From: Gloeobacter kilaueensis JS1
GTDB lineage: Bacteria > Cyanobacteriota > Cyanobacteriia > Gloeobacterales > Gloeobacteraceae
Direction: 5' to 3'
NCBI RefSeq assembly: GCF_000484535.1
Contig: NC_022600.1
Location: forward strand, 4,208,234-4,272,233
Length of the DNA: 64,000 nucleotides
Of the stretch, positions 26,254 through 36,801 are shown one piece after another; position 1 is the first letter of the stretch, and every line of letters begins with the position of its first letter. The notes under the pieces were generated by a model, which was not told the origin of the DNA, ran no database searches, and saw only the letters and a program-made list of their open reading frames with translations. Both the position numbers and the translations under genes were made by a program.

Positions 26254-26279
26254 AGGACACCTGCCCGCTTCTGTCCTGT
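26252..26279. promoter_or_regulatory. Inverted repeat overlapping the start of the oxidase gene
   Basis: Perfect 8-bp arms ACAGGACA (26252-26259) and TGTCCTGT (26272-26279) are separated by 12 nt. The left arm covers the GTG start codon of the multicopper oxidase gene. It lies in the gap to the divergent TetR gene, so it is a candidate operator for that regulator, or a leader hairpin sequestering the start. Confidence 0.5.
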
Positions 26280-26450
26280 TGTAACTGATATTCTTTCGCG
26301 AGATGACAGCCTCAGGATAAGCGCTGCTCCCGAGCTGTGCAAAATATCAAGCAATGTGAACTCTTGCATCGGTATGTGGCCCTCCGCCGGGATGGGCTGG
26401 AAGCGGCAGTTAGGATACGCATGAAACGCATTATCTGGAGGTGCTGGAAT

Positions 26451-27083
26451 ATGCGCTTTTTCAGACCGGCCCTCCGCGAAGAGGCCATACCCGACAACCG
26501 CCGCAAAATCCTCGACGCCTCCCAGCACCTGTTTGCTCAGCAGGGCTTCGGCAACACGCCGACCAGTCAGATTGCCAAAAAAGCCGGTATCGCCGAAGGC
26601 ACGATCTTCCGGTACTTTCCGACCAAAAAAGACATTCTCGTAGAACTTGTCACCAGTGGCTGGGTCTCGATTCTCACCGACTTGCTGACCGAGTTGAGCC
26701 AGATGGCGAGCTACACCCATATCGAAGATGTTTTGCGCAACCGGATGCGCGACATGCATCAAAACATGGACATGATGAAGGTCTGCTTTTTTGAGGCCCA
26801 GTTTCATCCGGACCTGCGCGATCGCATCCACGGCGAGGTGATCGAGCGCATGATCGACGTCGCCGAAGATTTCTTTCAGACCGCCATGGATCGCGGCGTC
26901 TATCGCCGGATGAACCCGAAGGTGATCGCCCGCGTCTTTTTGGGCATGTTCACGATCGCGGGCTTCAGCCAGCAGACGATGGGCAACGGCAAGGGGCCCG
27001 GCCTCAGCCAGATTCTTGAGATGGACGAGATGGTGCGCGGCATCAGCGACATCTTTTTACACGGCGTCGTCGCCCACGCTTAA
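26451..27083 (+). CDS. TetR/AcrR-family transcriptional regulator
   Basis: 210 residues from ATG 26451, chosen because GGAGG lies 8-9 nt upstream; the open frame extends back to 26337 without a better start. Residues about 12-60 form the TetR helix-turn-helix (RRKILDASQHLFAQQGFGNT, IAEGTIFRYFPTKKDILVEL). The C-terminal ligand-binding half has no known specificity. It is divergent from the iron-uptake operon and likely controls it, itself or both (inference). Confidence 0.93.
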   Translation: MRFFRPALREEAIPDNRRKILDASQHLFAQQGFGNTPTSQIAKKAGIAEGTIFRYFPTKKDILVELVTSGWVSILTDLLTELSQMASYTHIEDVLRNRMRDMHQNMDMMKVCFFEAQFHPDLRDRIHGEVIERMIDVAEDFFQTAMDRGVYRRMNPKVIARVFLGMFTIAGFSQQTMGNGKGPGLSQILEMDEMVRGISDIFLHGVVAHA

Positions 27084-27364
27084 ACGCCGTCGGGCTCTAC
27101 CGGCTGGCAATCGCGGCAGAAAGCTTCGGCAGGCCCTTCCGGGTGAATGGCACACACCAGCATCGGCGAACGGGCGTAGTTGCGGCAGCCCAGGCAGACA
27201 GGCTGCACGCCCGGAGCAAGAATAGGAGCAAAGCGAGCAGGCCCGGCTGGCCTGCCGGCCTCCCTGGCGCGCTGCAGGGCAAAGCGCCGCCGCATCTGCT
27301 GCTCCCGGAAATCCTGCAACAGCATGTTCCAGGCCAGCAACGAGACCGAACTGCGGAAAGTCAT
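27080..27364 (-). CDS. Small Cys-rich protein (DUF6464-like)
   Basis: 94 residues. The second half has four cysteines in CLGC...C...CRDC around a core SPMLVCAIHPEGPAE, a pattern that reminds me of the cyanobacterial DUF6464 family with a possible zinc site. Residues 1-40 are a basic amphipathic helix. The 3' end overlaps that of the convergent TetR gene by 4 nt. Function unknown. Confidence 0.6.
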   Translation of the reverse strand: MTFRSSVSLLAWNMLLQDFREQQMRRRFALQRAREAGRPAGPARFAPILAPGVQPVCLGCRNYARSPMLVCAIHPEGPAEAFCRDCQPVEPDGV

Positions 27365-27405
27365 CGCTGTGGGATAGTGCTGTCTATCATTGTACCTGCC
27401 GATTT

Positions 27406-28098
27406 TTATTCGAGCGTGGCGGCGTACTCGCTCAGGCGCGACAGTTCGACCTTGATGAACCGTCCCGCCCCGATCACCCCGCGCCGCCTGAGCTTGTTAA
27501 ACAGGCTGGAGCCGGTCTCGCGCGAGACGTTGATGCACTCGCTGATGTCCTTGACCGTGAGCCTGAGGGGCAACAGCACCGTCGAGCCGTTGGTGTTGCG
27601 GTAGCCGAAGCGGTTGGCAAGGCCCACCAGCAAATTGACCAGCCGGTAATAGGCGGAGTGGGCCACCGCCTCGTACAGTTGCTGGCGGCTCGCCTGGGAC
27701 TGCTGGTTGAACCAGCCGCACAGGTACAGCAAACTACCGGGACTGGTACGAACAATTGCCAGAAATTCGTCCACCGGCCAGGCGAGCAGACTGTTGTTTT
27801 CGAGGTGAATGGCGCGCAGTTCGCTGCGGTAGAGGCCCGAGGTGGCAAATAGCCGATTGGTCTGCAGCAGATCCCCCGGTCCTGCGATATGGACGATCGG
27901 CACAGTGCGCGCCCCATAGTAGCTGCGCTCGACAAACGCGCCGCTTTCTACCATGTAGACCAGAGGACGCCCTCCCTCGGTCGCGACTGCTTCGCCGGGG
28001 CGCAGGGCAATTTTTTGGGCACTGCTTTGTAGATGTTTGCGTTCTTCGGCGGCAAACGCTTCGAGAAGCGACGCGTTAATCGAAAGAGATGCGACCAT
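27406..28098 (-). CDS. Crp/Fnr-family transcriptional regulator
   Basis: 230 residues. The N-terminal cNMP-binding-like beta-roll (about 20-130; KIALRPGEAVATEGG, HIAGPGDLLQTNRLFA) is followed by a helical dimer interface and a Crp-type winged helix (LTVKDISECINVSRETGSSL, FNKLRRRGVI). The cAMP phosphate-binding signature (RxxxE-R-SxxT) is not present in canonical form, so the ligand is open. It is divergent from the YbjN-like gene with 194 nt between them. Confidence 0.9.
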   Translation of the reverse strand: MVASLSINASLLEAFAAEERKHLQSSAQKIALRPGEAVATEGGRPLVYMVESGAFVERSYYGARTVPIVHIAGPGDLLQTNRLFATSGLYRSELRAIHLENNSLLAWPVDEFLAIVRTSPGSLLYLCGWFNQQSQASRQQLYEAVAHSAYYRLVNLLVGLANRFGYRNTNGSTVLLPLRLTVKDISECINVSRETGSSLFNKLRRRGVIGAGRFIKVELSRLSEYAATLE

Positions 28099-28292
28099 AG
28101 ATTTGCTTGCAGGTCGTTCCCATCATAGCGAGACTGCGATGCCGGGAACATTTATACGGTAATCCTGGTAGGGTACCGAGGATACACCAAAATAGCAAGG
28201 GATCGCCCACTGCTGCGGTCGAATACCGGGGTAGGCGACAATAGCGGAGGCAGCAGTCCGGATTATCTCAACACTAAGGAGAGGCACAGAGG

Positions 28293-28766
28293 ATGACCAC
28301 GCACGCAGGATCCGTCAGCAGCGAGGAATTACAGCTGAGCACTCACCGCGAGGAAGTGGAGGCTGTCATCGACAGCCTGGCCGTCGAGGGATCGGTTCGC
28401 TTTACCCAACTGCCGGAGAGCGACCAGGGACTGATGTGGATCTTCAAGTACGGCACGGTCCGGGTCTTCGTCGTCATGAGCGGCGAGACCGACGACGACA
28501 CGCTCACCATCTGGGCTCCTGTGCTCAAGTTGCCCGTAGCACCCGACAAGAGCACGGCCCTATTCGAGCAACTGCTGCGCTCTAACTGGCTTGAGACCTG
28601 GGAGGCGCGCTTCTGCCTGCGCGAGGACGAGGTGGCACTGCACACCATGCGCACCCTCGACAGCATCGATCCCGCCGAGATCTCGCGGGCAATCACAATC
28701 GTCGCGACCCTGGCGGACGAATACGACGAGGTGCTCATCGAGCAGTTCGGCGGCGGCGCTCCCTAG
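28293..28766 (+). CDS. YbjN / type-III-secretion-chaperone-like protein
   Basis: 157 residues, acidic, soluble. The fold-level pattern (helix, then strands VRFTQLPESDQGLMWIFKY, VRVFVVMSGETDDDTLTIWA, and a long C-terminal helix pair) fits the YbjN/CesT-like family of cyanobacteria. AAGGAGAGG lies upstream of the ATG. In its 5' leader, ACTGCTGC (28209-28216) pairs with GCAGCAGT (28250-28257), giving a possible hairpin. Function unknown. Confidence 0.75.
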   Translation: MTTHAGSVSSEELQLSTHREEVEAVIDSLAVEGSVRFTQLPESDQGLMWIFKYGTVRVFVVMSGETDDDTLTIWAPVLKLPVAPDKSTALFEQLLRSNWLETWEARFCLREDEVALHTMRTLDSIDPAEISRAITIVATLADEYDEVLIEQFGGGAP

Positions 28767-28803
28767 CTTGACAGCCCGACGCACCCATCCTAAGCTGTCG
28801 ATA

Positions 28804-28826
28804 CTCGACATGTCGTTTCTCGACAT
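28804..28826. promoter_or_regulatory. Repeated CTCGACAT motif upstream of the large permease gene
   Basis: CTCGACAT occurs at 28804-28811 and again at 28819-28826; the first copy is part of the palindrome CGACATGTCG, and TGTCG-TTTCT-CGACA forms a second, staggered inverted repeat. It lies 30-50 nt before the permease start, as expected for an operator. Genes of this permease type are often under PadR- or BlaI-type repressors, but no such gene is adjacent. Confidence 0.55.
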
Positions 28827-28855
28827 AGTGAAGATAACGGGACGGGGTAGCTTCT

Positions 28856-31528
<2,673 letters not shown>

Positions 31529-31598
31529 CCGTTGCCCGCTGGTCTCTTCAACGGTGTGCTGAACGAGTGCAGGGGACTGACCCTTGGTAATGGGTCTC

Positions 31599-31631
31599 AA
31601 GCCCCGCCCTTCTAGGACGGCGAGGAGGTCA
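31599..31631 (+). mobile_element. Decayed IS200/IS605-type right end (possible omega-RNA relic)
   Basis: The stretch around 31590-31631 has GGGTCTCAAGCCCCGCCC, a short loop, then an imperfect complement (GGACGGCGAGG) and GAGGTCA. This is the layout of the right end of TnpB-encoding IS200/IS605 elements, where the omega-RNA scaffold ends. The stem carries mismatches and no tnpA or tnpB frame lies nearby, so it is a remnant at best. The rest of the gap 31529-31909 has no supportable gene. Confidence 0.45.
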
Positions 31632-31909
31632 AAAACTCATGTTTGGTCGAGCTGGAGAGTTCCGCTGCCAGGTACGCTTCTAACGAAATCGGCTGTGAAT
31701 GAGCAGTCATGTCTATATCTTTGAGCGCTCCTCCTCCAGGATCTTGCATCAACTACCCATGGGTGGGCAACAAGCCTGGTTCGTCTTTGCCCCCTGCGCG
31801 CCCTAGCACCGCAGATGAGATCCTCTGCAGGCTGCTGGCGCACCGGAAACAGCACCTCCCGCAGCGGATCCATTAGGCTGTTGAGAAGGAACAGCAAGGG
31901 AAAAACGAG

Positions 31910-32725
31910 ATGGATCAGTTGTTTTCGGGGCTGCGCAGCCTTTCGTTGCCGGAGATTGCCGTACCGGGAACTGGCATCCCCTTCGATGCCAGCCTGGATA
32001 TTGCCCCCGACGATCCGGAGCTGGTGGCACCGCCCTGGCAGCTGGGCGGACAGGCAGTCCTTGAGCTGGCCCAGTTCCCAGTTGAGGCGGTACAGCCTTT
32101 TGTGCCCGCCGGGCTCGATATCCTGCAGACCTGGCCCGGCTACACCCTGGGAACAACCGCCTTTATCGCCTACGACCGCTCGCCCGTCGGCAGCTACGAC
32201 GAGCTGGTCATTGCCCCGGCCCTGGTGCGCAGCCGCGACGTGCTCAGCCAGTGGGTGGCGGTTATCGAAGTCGATTCGGATACCTCGCGCCGCAATGGCC
32301 GCTACCAGTGGGGGCTTCCCAAGCAGTTGCGCAGCTTTGATTACCGCTGGCAGCCGGGAAGAGCCGATTTTACAATTGCGCCCGCCGCAGGCGAGGTGCC
32401 GCTACTGCAGGCCAGTTGCCTCGAAGCCATTCCCCTGCGCGAGCTTGATCTGCCCGACTGGCTCGCCCCGGTGCGCACTGCCCTTCAGGATCTGAGCGTG
32501 CCGCTCCAGCTGACCAATCTGACCCAACTCACCTACAAAAACGCCGGCTTCGTGCGCACTGCGGCTCGCTTCGAAGGGAGCGCAACGGCGGTGCGCTTCG
32601 ATCAGCTCACGACCGAAGCGGCTCCCGACAGCCCCTACCACCTGCTCAAGTTGCGCAGACCGCTCGTTGGCTTACGATTCGAGCGCTTCAGCCTGGAGTT
32701 GGGCACCCCGTCGCCAGTTCTTTAA
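31910..32725 (+). CDS. Acetoacetate-decarboxylase-like protein
   Basis: 271 residues. The central region (GYTLGTTAFIAYDRSPVGSY, DELVIAPALV, VDSDTSRRNGRYQWGLPKQL) is that of the acetoacetate decarboxylase fold (PF06314). Many members of this superfamily do not decarboxylate acetoacetate and the Schiff-base Lys cannot be placed securely here, so the activity is open. AAGGG lies about 10 nt before the ATG. Convergent with the rhodanese gene (2-nt gap). Confidence 0.8.
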   Translation: MDQLFSGLRSLSLPEIAVPGTGIPFDASLDIAPDDPELVAPPWQLGGQAVLELAQFPVEAVQPFVPAGLDILQTWPGYTLGTTAFIAYDRSPVGSYDELVIAPALVRSRDVLSQWVAVIEVDSDTSRRNGRYQWGLPKQLRSFDYRWQPGRADFTIAPAAGEVPLLQASCLEAIPLRELDLPDWLAPVRTALQDLSVPLQLTNLTQLTYKNAGFVRTAARFEGSATAVRFDQLTTEAAPDSPYHLLKLRRPLVGLRFERFSLELGTPSPVL

Positions 32726-32727
32726 GT

Positions 32728-33069
32728 TCAAAAATACTGGGGCACGCTTTGATCGACGTACAGTGCGTAGGCGTGGATGCCGCCCTGGACGTTCTTGACG
32801 TTATTAAAACCGCGCCGCAACAGGTACGAGCACATGTCCGCCGAGCGCATTCCGTGGTGGCAGAGCACGATCGTCTCTTTGGCCGGATCGAGAATCGCGT
32901 CGAGCCTGGGTGACCACTCCTGATACTGGCTGAGGGGGAGGTTGATAAACCGCTCAAGCTTCGATTGTTCCAGCTCATCCGGCTCGCGTACATCGATGAA
33001 CTGGATCTCGCTGGTGGAGGCTGCCAGCTTCCGCTTCAGTTCGGCAACCGAAATTTCCTGATAGGTCAT
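32728..33069 (-). CDS. Rhodanese-domain protein (single domain)
   Basis: 113 residues, one rhodanese domain. The start ISVAELKRKLAASTSEIQFI leads to DVREPDELE and the active-site loop CHHGMRSADM with catalytic Cys, then GGIHAYALYVDQSVPQYF. Likely a cytoplasmic sulfur carrier/sulfurtransferase; the physiological sulfur donor is unknown. Confidence 0.93.
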   Translation of the reverse strand: MTYQEISVAELKRKLAASTSEIQFIDVREPDELEQSKLERFINLPLSQYQEWSPRLDAILDPAKETIVLCHHGMRSADMCSYLLRRGFNNVKNVQGGIHAYALYVDQSVPQYF

Positions 33070-33272
33070 GCCCTGGAGATTAGCTCAACTTCTCTATCCT
33101 AGGTCAGCCGCAAAGCGCCCTGCGATCCCCGCCGGGATCAAAGACTTGATCTAAGTACAAATGCCTGGCACTATGGAACCAGTCCGCGTGATCCCGGATG
33201 GGATCAGCGGTTTGCCAGTCTATCCGGAGCCTGCACAGCAGGTAACGGCTTCGTGCAGTCAGGGAGTGTTCT

Positions 33273-34484
33273 ATGTCCCCTAACGAGCAGTGGTCCCTCG
33301 AGGAGCTGACTCTCCGGCAATTGCGGGGAGTGGCTCAGCAGTACAAGATTTCTCGCTACAGCCGAATGACCAAGACGGAACTGATCGAGGCCATTCAAGA
33401 AGCCCAGGTGCAGCAACAGACAGGAAGACGTACTCGTGGTTTGGAGGCCCAGGTGGAAGTGGAAGACAGCAAGTTTCGCGTTGGTACCGCTGAAGAAGTT
33501 GATCTCAACGACATCGACGCCGATCTAGGTGACCTGCCCGATGGATACGGCGAAAGCCGGATTGTGATTTTGCCTCGCGATCCGCAGTGGGCCTACGTTT
33601 ACTGGGATGTACCGAACGAGCATCGCGAGGAGTTGCGTCGCCAGGGCGGCCAGCAGCTGTCGCTGCGGCTGTACGACGTCACCGACCTCAGCTTCAACGG
33701 CTACAACAGCCACAGTGTTCAAGAATTTCCGATCGACGAATTGGCCCGCGAGTGGTACCTGCCCATTTCGATCAGCGACCGCGACTTTGTCGTCGATATC
33801 GGCTACCGCGCCGCCGACAGCCGCTGGCTGGTCCTGGCCCGCTCCGCCTCGGTGCGCATTCCGCCCGCCTACCCCTCCGACTGGATCGACGATCGCTTCA
33901 TTACGATTCCCTTCGACATGGACCTGCGCGGCAAGACCGTCTACACCCTGGTTCCTCCCTACGCCAGCCCGGCGCTGCAGGGTGGCGGCATCGGTCGCCC
34001 CTACGGTCTTACGCCCCACGAGGCGCTCTTCGAGTACGCGGGCGGCTTAGAAGCGGCAGCGGCCGGTTCGCTTTTTGGTTCCCACCAGCAGTTGCCTGAA
34101 CTTTCTATCAGTTCCTATGCCGTTCCTTCGGGCATCGGCTTTGCGGCCTTCTCCGGAGCCCTCTTCTCCGGAGCGCTCTTCTCCGGTGCTTCGGTACCGC
34201 CTGGCCGCGCCCGTGGCTTCTGGCTGGTGGCCGACGCCGAGCTGATTATCTACGGTGCCACCGAGCCCGATGCCACCGTCACCATCGGCGGCCAGCAGAT
34301 TGACCTGGCTCCCGACGGCACCTTCCGCTTCCAGTACGCCTTCCCCGACGGACTGCAGAACTTCCCGATCGAGGCGGTGGCAGCGGACGGCGAACAGCGC
34401 CGGGCGATCACGATGCGCTTTTTGCGCCAGACACCTCTGCGCAACACCAACACCAAGGCTGAGATCAAGCTCGAAGCCTACTAG
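33273..34484 (+). CDS. DUF4912 protein with Rho-N/SAP-like N-terminus
   Basis: 403 residues. Residues about 8-45 (LEELTLRQLRGVAQQYKISR) resemble the Rho N-terminal or SAP-like helix-turn-helix. Residues about 85-200 are the DUF4912 core (SRIVILPRDPQWAYVYWDVP). A second, C-terminal beta-rich domain (about 310-395) is preceded by a short FSGA-LFSGA-LFSGA tandem repeat (near residues 292-307). The ATG has GGGAG 8 nt upstream. It precedes a GH57 gene and ends in a good terminator; the DUF4912-GH57 pairing is frequent in cyanobacteria, hinting at a role with glycogen or surface glucans. Confidence 0.88.
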   Translation: MSPNEQWSLEELTLRQLRGVAQQYKISRYSRMTKTELIEAIQEAQVQQQTGRRTRGLEAQVEVEDSKFRVGTAEEVDLNDIDADLGDLPDGYGESRIVILPRDPQWAYVYWDVPNEHREELRRQGGQQLSLRLYDVTDLSFNGYNSHSVQEFPIDELAREWYLPISISDRDFVVDIGYRAADSRWLVLARSASVRIPPAYPSDWIDDRFITIPFDMDLRGKTVYTLVPPYASPALQGGGIGRPYGLTPHEALFEYAGGLEAAAAGSLFGSHQQLPELSISSYAVPSGIGFAAFSGALFSGALFSGASVPPGRARGFWLVADAELIIYGATEPDATVTIGGQQIDLAPDGTFRFQYAFPDGLQNFPIEAVAADGEQRRAITMRFLRQTPLRNTNTKAEIKLEAY

Positions 34485-34490
34485 TCACCG

Positions 34491-34519
34491 GGGCGGGCCA
34501 TCGAGTCCGCCCTTATTTT
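34491..34519 (+). terminator. Rho-independent terminator after the DUF4912 gene
   Basis: GGGCGG (34491-34496) pairs with CCGCCC (34507-34512) and is followed by TTATTTT. It lies 7 nt past the stop codon and before the branching-enzyme gene, so the two genes are at least partly separate units. Confidence 0.75.
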
Positions 34520-34553
34520 CGTCGTTACCCACCGATATTCTGGAACTGCCGCC

Positions 34554-36143
34554 ATGCCCCAAGGTTATCTGGCCCTCGTTTTGCACGCCCATCTGCCCTT
34601 TGTCCGCCACCCCGGAAGCGACTTTGTACTCGAGGAAGAGTGGCTCTACGAGGCGATCACCGAGACGTACATTCCGCTTTTGAACATGTTCGAGGGCCTC
34701 AGAGCCGACGGCATCGACTTTAAGATGACGATGTCGATGACGCCGCCTCTGGTGTCGATGCTGAGCGATCCGTACCTGCAGGACAAGTTCGAGCTGCACC
34801 TGAGCCAACTGGAGGAACTGGTCCAGAAAGAGTTGGAGCGCACCAAGAACCACGGCCACCTCAACTATCTGGCCCACCACTACGAGCAATTTTTTGCCAC
34901 CGCCCGCACCACCTGGGAGCGCTACGACGGCGACCTGGTCAAAGCTTTCAGACAGTTTCAAGACAGCAACAACCTCGACATCCTCACCTGCGGTGCGACC
35001 CACGGCTATCTGCCTTTGATGCAGATGTATCCCCAGGCGGTCTGGGCGCAGCTCAAAGCAGCCTTCGATCACTACTGCGAGAGCTTTGGGCGCGAACCGA
35101 AGGGCATCTGGCTACCGGAGTGCGCCTACTACGCAGGGCTGGAGCGGATGCTGGCGGATGTCGGGCTGCGCTACTTTATCACCGACGCCCACGGCCTGCT
35201 GTACGCCAAGCCCCGCCCCCGCTACGGCGCGTATGCGCCTATCTTTACCACCACCGGCGTCGCCGCCTTTGGCCGCGACTACGAATCGTCCCAGCAGGTC
35301 TGGAGTTCGGAGGTGGGCTACCCCGGCGATCCGGTCTACCGCGAATTTTACAAGGACCTGGGCTACGAGTCGGACTACGAGTACATCAAGCCCTACATCC
35401 AGCCCAACGGCACCCGCAAGAACGTCGGCATCAAGTACCACAAGATCACCTCAAGAAACGGCGATCTGGGGGGCAAAGACCTCTACGATCCCTACTGGGC
35501 GCGGGAGAAGGCGGCAGAGCACGCCGGGAACTTCATGTTCAACCGCTCCAAGCAGATCGAGTACCTGCACGGAGTGATGGGCCGACCGCCCATCGTCGTC
35601 TCCCCCTACGACGCGGAGCTGTTTGGCCACTGGTGGTACGAGGGTCCACAGTTTCTCGACTACCTCATCCGCAAGTCCCACTACGACCAGGGCACCTACC
35701 AGATGACCCATCTGGCAGATTATCTGACGGCCAACCCCACCCAGCAGGTCTGCCATCCAGCCCAGTCGAGCTGGGGAGCGAAGGGCTTTCACGAGTTCTG
35801 GCTCAACGACACCAACGCCTGGATCTATCCGCACCTGCACAAGGCCACCGAGCGGATGATCGAACTGGCCCGGCGCGAACCGGCGGACGAATTGGAGTGG
35901 CGGGTGCTCAACCAGGCCGCCCGCGAGGTGCTGCTGGCGCAATCTTCTGACTGGGCATTCATCATGCGCACGGGCACGATGGTCCCCTACGCCGTGCGCC
36001 GCACCCGCTCTCACCTGCTGCGCTTCAACCGCCTCTTTGAAGCGATCCACCAGGGCAAGATCGACTCTGAGTGGCTGCAGAAAGTCGAGACGGTCGATAA
36101 CATCTTCCCAAATCTCAACTACCGCATGTACCGGCCTCTTTGA
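34554..36143 (+). CDS. 1,4-alpha-glucan branching enzyme, GH57 family
   Basis: 529 residues. The start LALVLHAHLPFVRHPGSDFV is the GH57 signature. Catalytic residues predicted from the family are Glu189 in GIWLPECAYYAG (nucleophile) and Asp353 in SPYDAELFGHWWYEG (acid/base), at spacing close to that of the Thermus thermophilus enzyme. The C-terminal helical domain DUF1957 follows. It forms alpha-1,6 branches in glycogen. A GC-rich hairpin with T6 ends the gene. Confidence 0.93.
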   Translation: MPQGYLALVLHAHLPFVRHPGSDFVLEEEWLYEAITETYIPLLNMFEGLRADGIDFKMTMSMTPPLVSMLSDPYLQDKFELHLSQLEELVQKELERTKNHGHLNYLAHHYEQFFATARTTWERYDGDLVKAFRQFQDSNNLDILTCGATHGYLPLMQMYPQAVWAQLKAAFDHYCESFGREPKGIWLPECAYYAGLERMLADVGLRYFITDAHGLLYAKPRPRYGAYAPIFTTTGVAAFGRDYESSQQVWSSEVGYPGDPVYREFYKDLGYESDYEYIKPYIQPNGTRKNVGIKYHKITSRNGDLGGKDLYDPYWAREKAAEHAGNFMFNRSKQIEYLHGVMGRPPIVVSPYDAELFGHWWYEGPQFLDYLIRKSHYDQGTYQMTHLADYLTANPTQQVCHPAQSSWGAKGFHEFWLNDTNAWIYPHLHKATERMIELARREPADELEWRVLNQAAREVLLAQSSDWAFIMRTGTMVPYAVRRTRSHLLRFNRLFEAIHQGKIDSEWLQKVETVDNIFPNLNYRMYRPL

Positions 36144-36167
36144 GTTTTTGCTCCTGATCTCCATTAC

Positions 36168-36192
36168 GGCGCGGTAACCCCGCGCCTTTTTT
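36168..36192 (+). terminator. Rho-independent terminator after the GH57 gene
   Basis: GGCGCGG (36168-36174) pairs with CCGCGCC (36180-36186), followed by six T. It is the clearest intrinsic terminator in the window. Confidence 0.9.
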
Positions 36193-36306
36193 GCCCTCTC
36201 CCCTGGTCGCCACATCGAGATTGAGGAATAGCCTCCCTCAAGTTAGCGCCACAGGCGACCAACAGCTTGCCAATCGGCTGACTTCGGACGGTGCCGGCTC
36301 AATTTT

Positions 36307-36567
36307 CTAGCGGTGGGCGGGATGGCAGGGTTTTAACTTGACCGAGGGTGTCCCGGCGTGGGGGGTGGCGTCGGAGTGCTCCTCGCTGGCACGCGGACCG
36401 CTGTGATCGTTGTTGGGATTCACCTTTGGATTATCGACGCACTCTTCTTTGGCGGCGATCTTCTGGCGAGCCGGATCGGTCTTTGACTTTTCTTTGGCAG
36501 GAGCTGCGACAGCGCAGGCTGCAATCAGCAGGCCACACAGACAGACCTTCGCGAGTCCATTTTTCAT
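36307..36567 (-). CDS. Small exported protein
   Basis: 86 residues from ATG 36567, favoured because GGAG lies about 8 nt upstream; a GTG at 36579 would add four residues. A signal peptide (KVCLCGLLIAACAVAAPAKE) is visible, followed by a polar region (KSKTDPARQKIAAKEECVDN, then NNDHSGPRASEEHSDATPHA) with no known domain. Mature protein is short and charged. Function unknown. Confidence 0.65.
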   Translation of the reverse strand: MKNGLAKVCLCGLLIAACAVAAPAKEKSKTDPARQKIAAKEECVDNPKVNPNNDHSGPRASEEHSDATPHAGTPSVKLKPCHPAHR

Positions 36568-36801
36568 AAGCGTCTCCACACCTCACACCCGCGCCGCACG
36601 GGCGGTACAGGCCGGGCATGGCCTCCTTGGTAGTTGGGATAAAGCGCCAGCGGTGACACACTCACTCAGCTTCAACATTGCGCGCCTGGATGAGAAAAAG
36701 ATGAACACCGGATGAGATGGCTCTCATGGATTCTGCAAAAACCGTCCCGGCCCCGTCCCTGCCGCCCGTGGTAAGTTGGGGGAGTCTTTTGCAGCTTCCC
36801 G

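Noticed and set aside
31637-31897. 86-codon minus-strand frame in the gap after the permease gene
   Set aside because: No similarity to a transposase or other family that I can see and no good ribosome-binding site; kept only as part of the non-coding gap.
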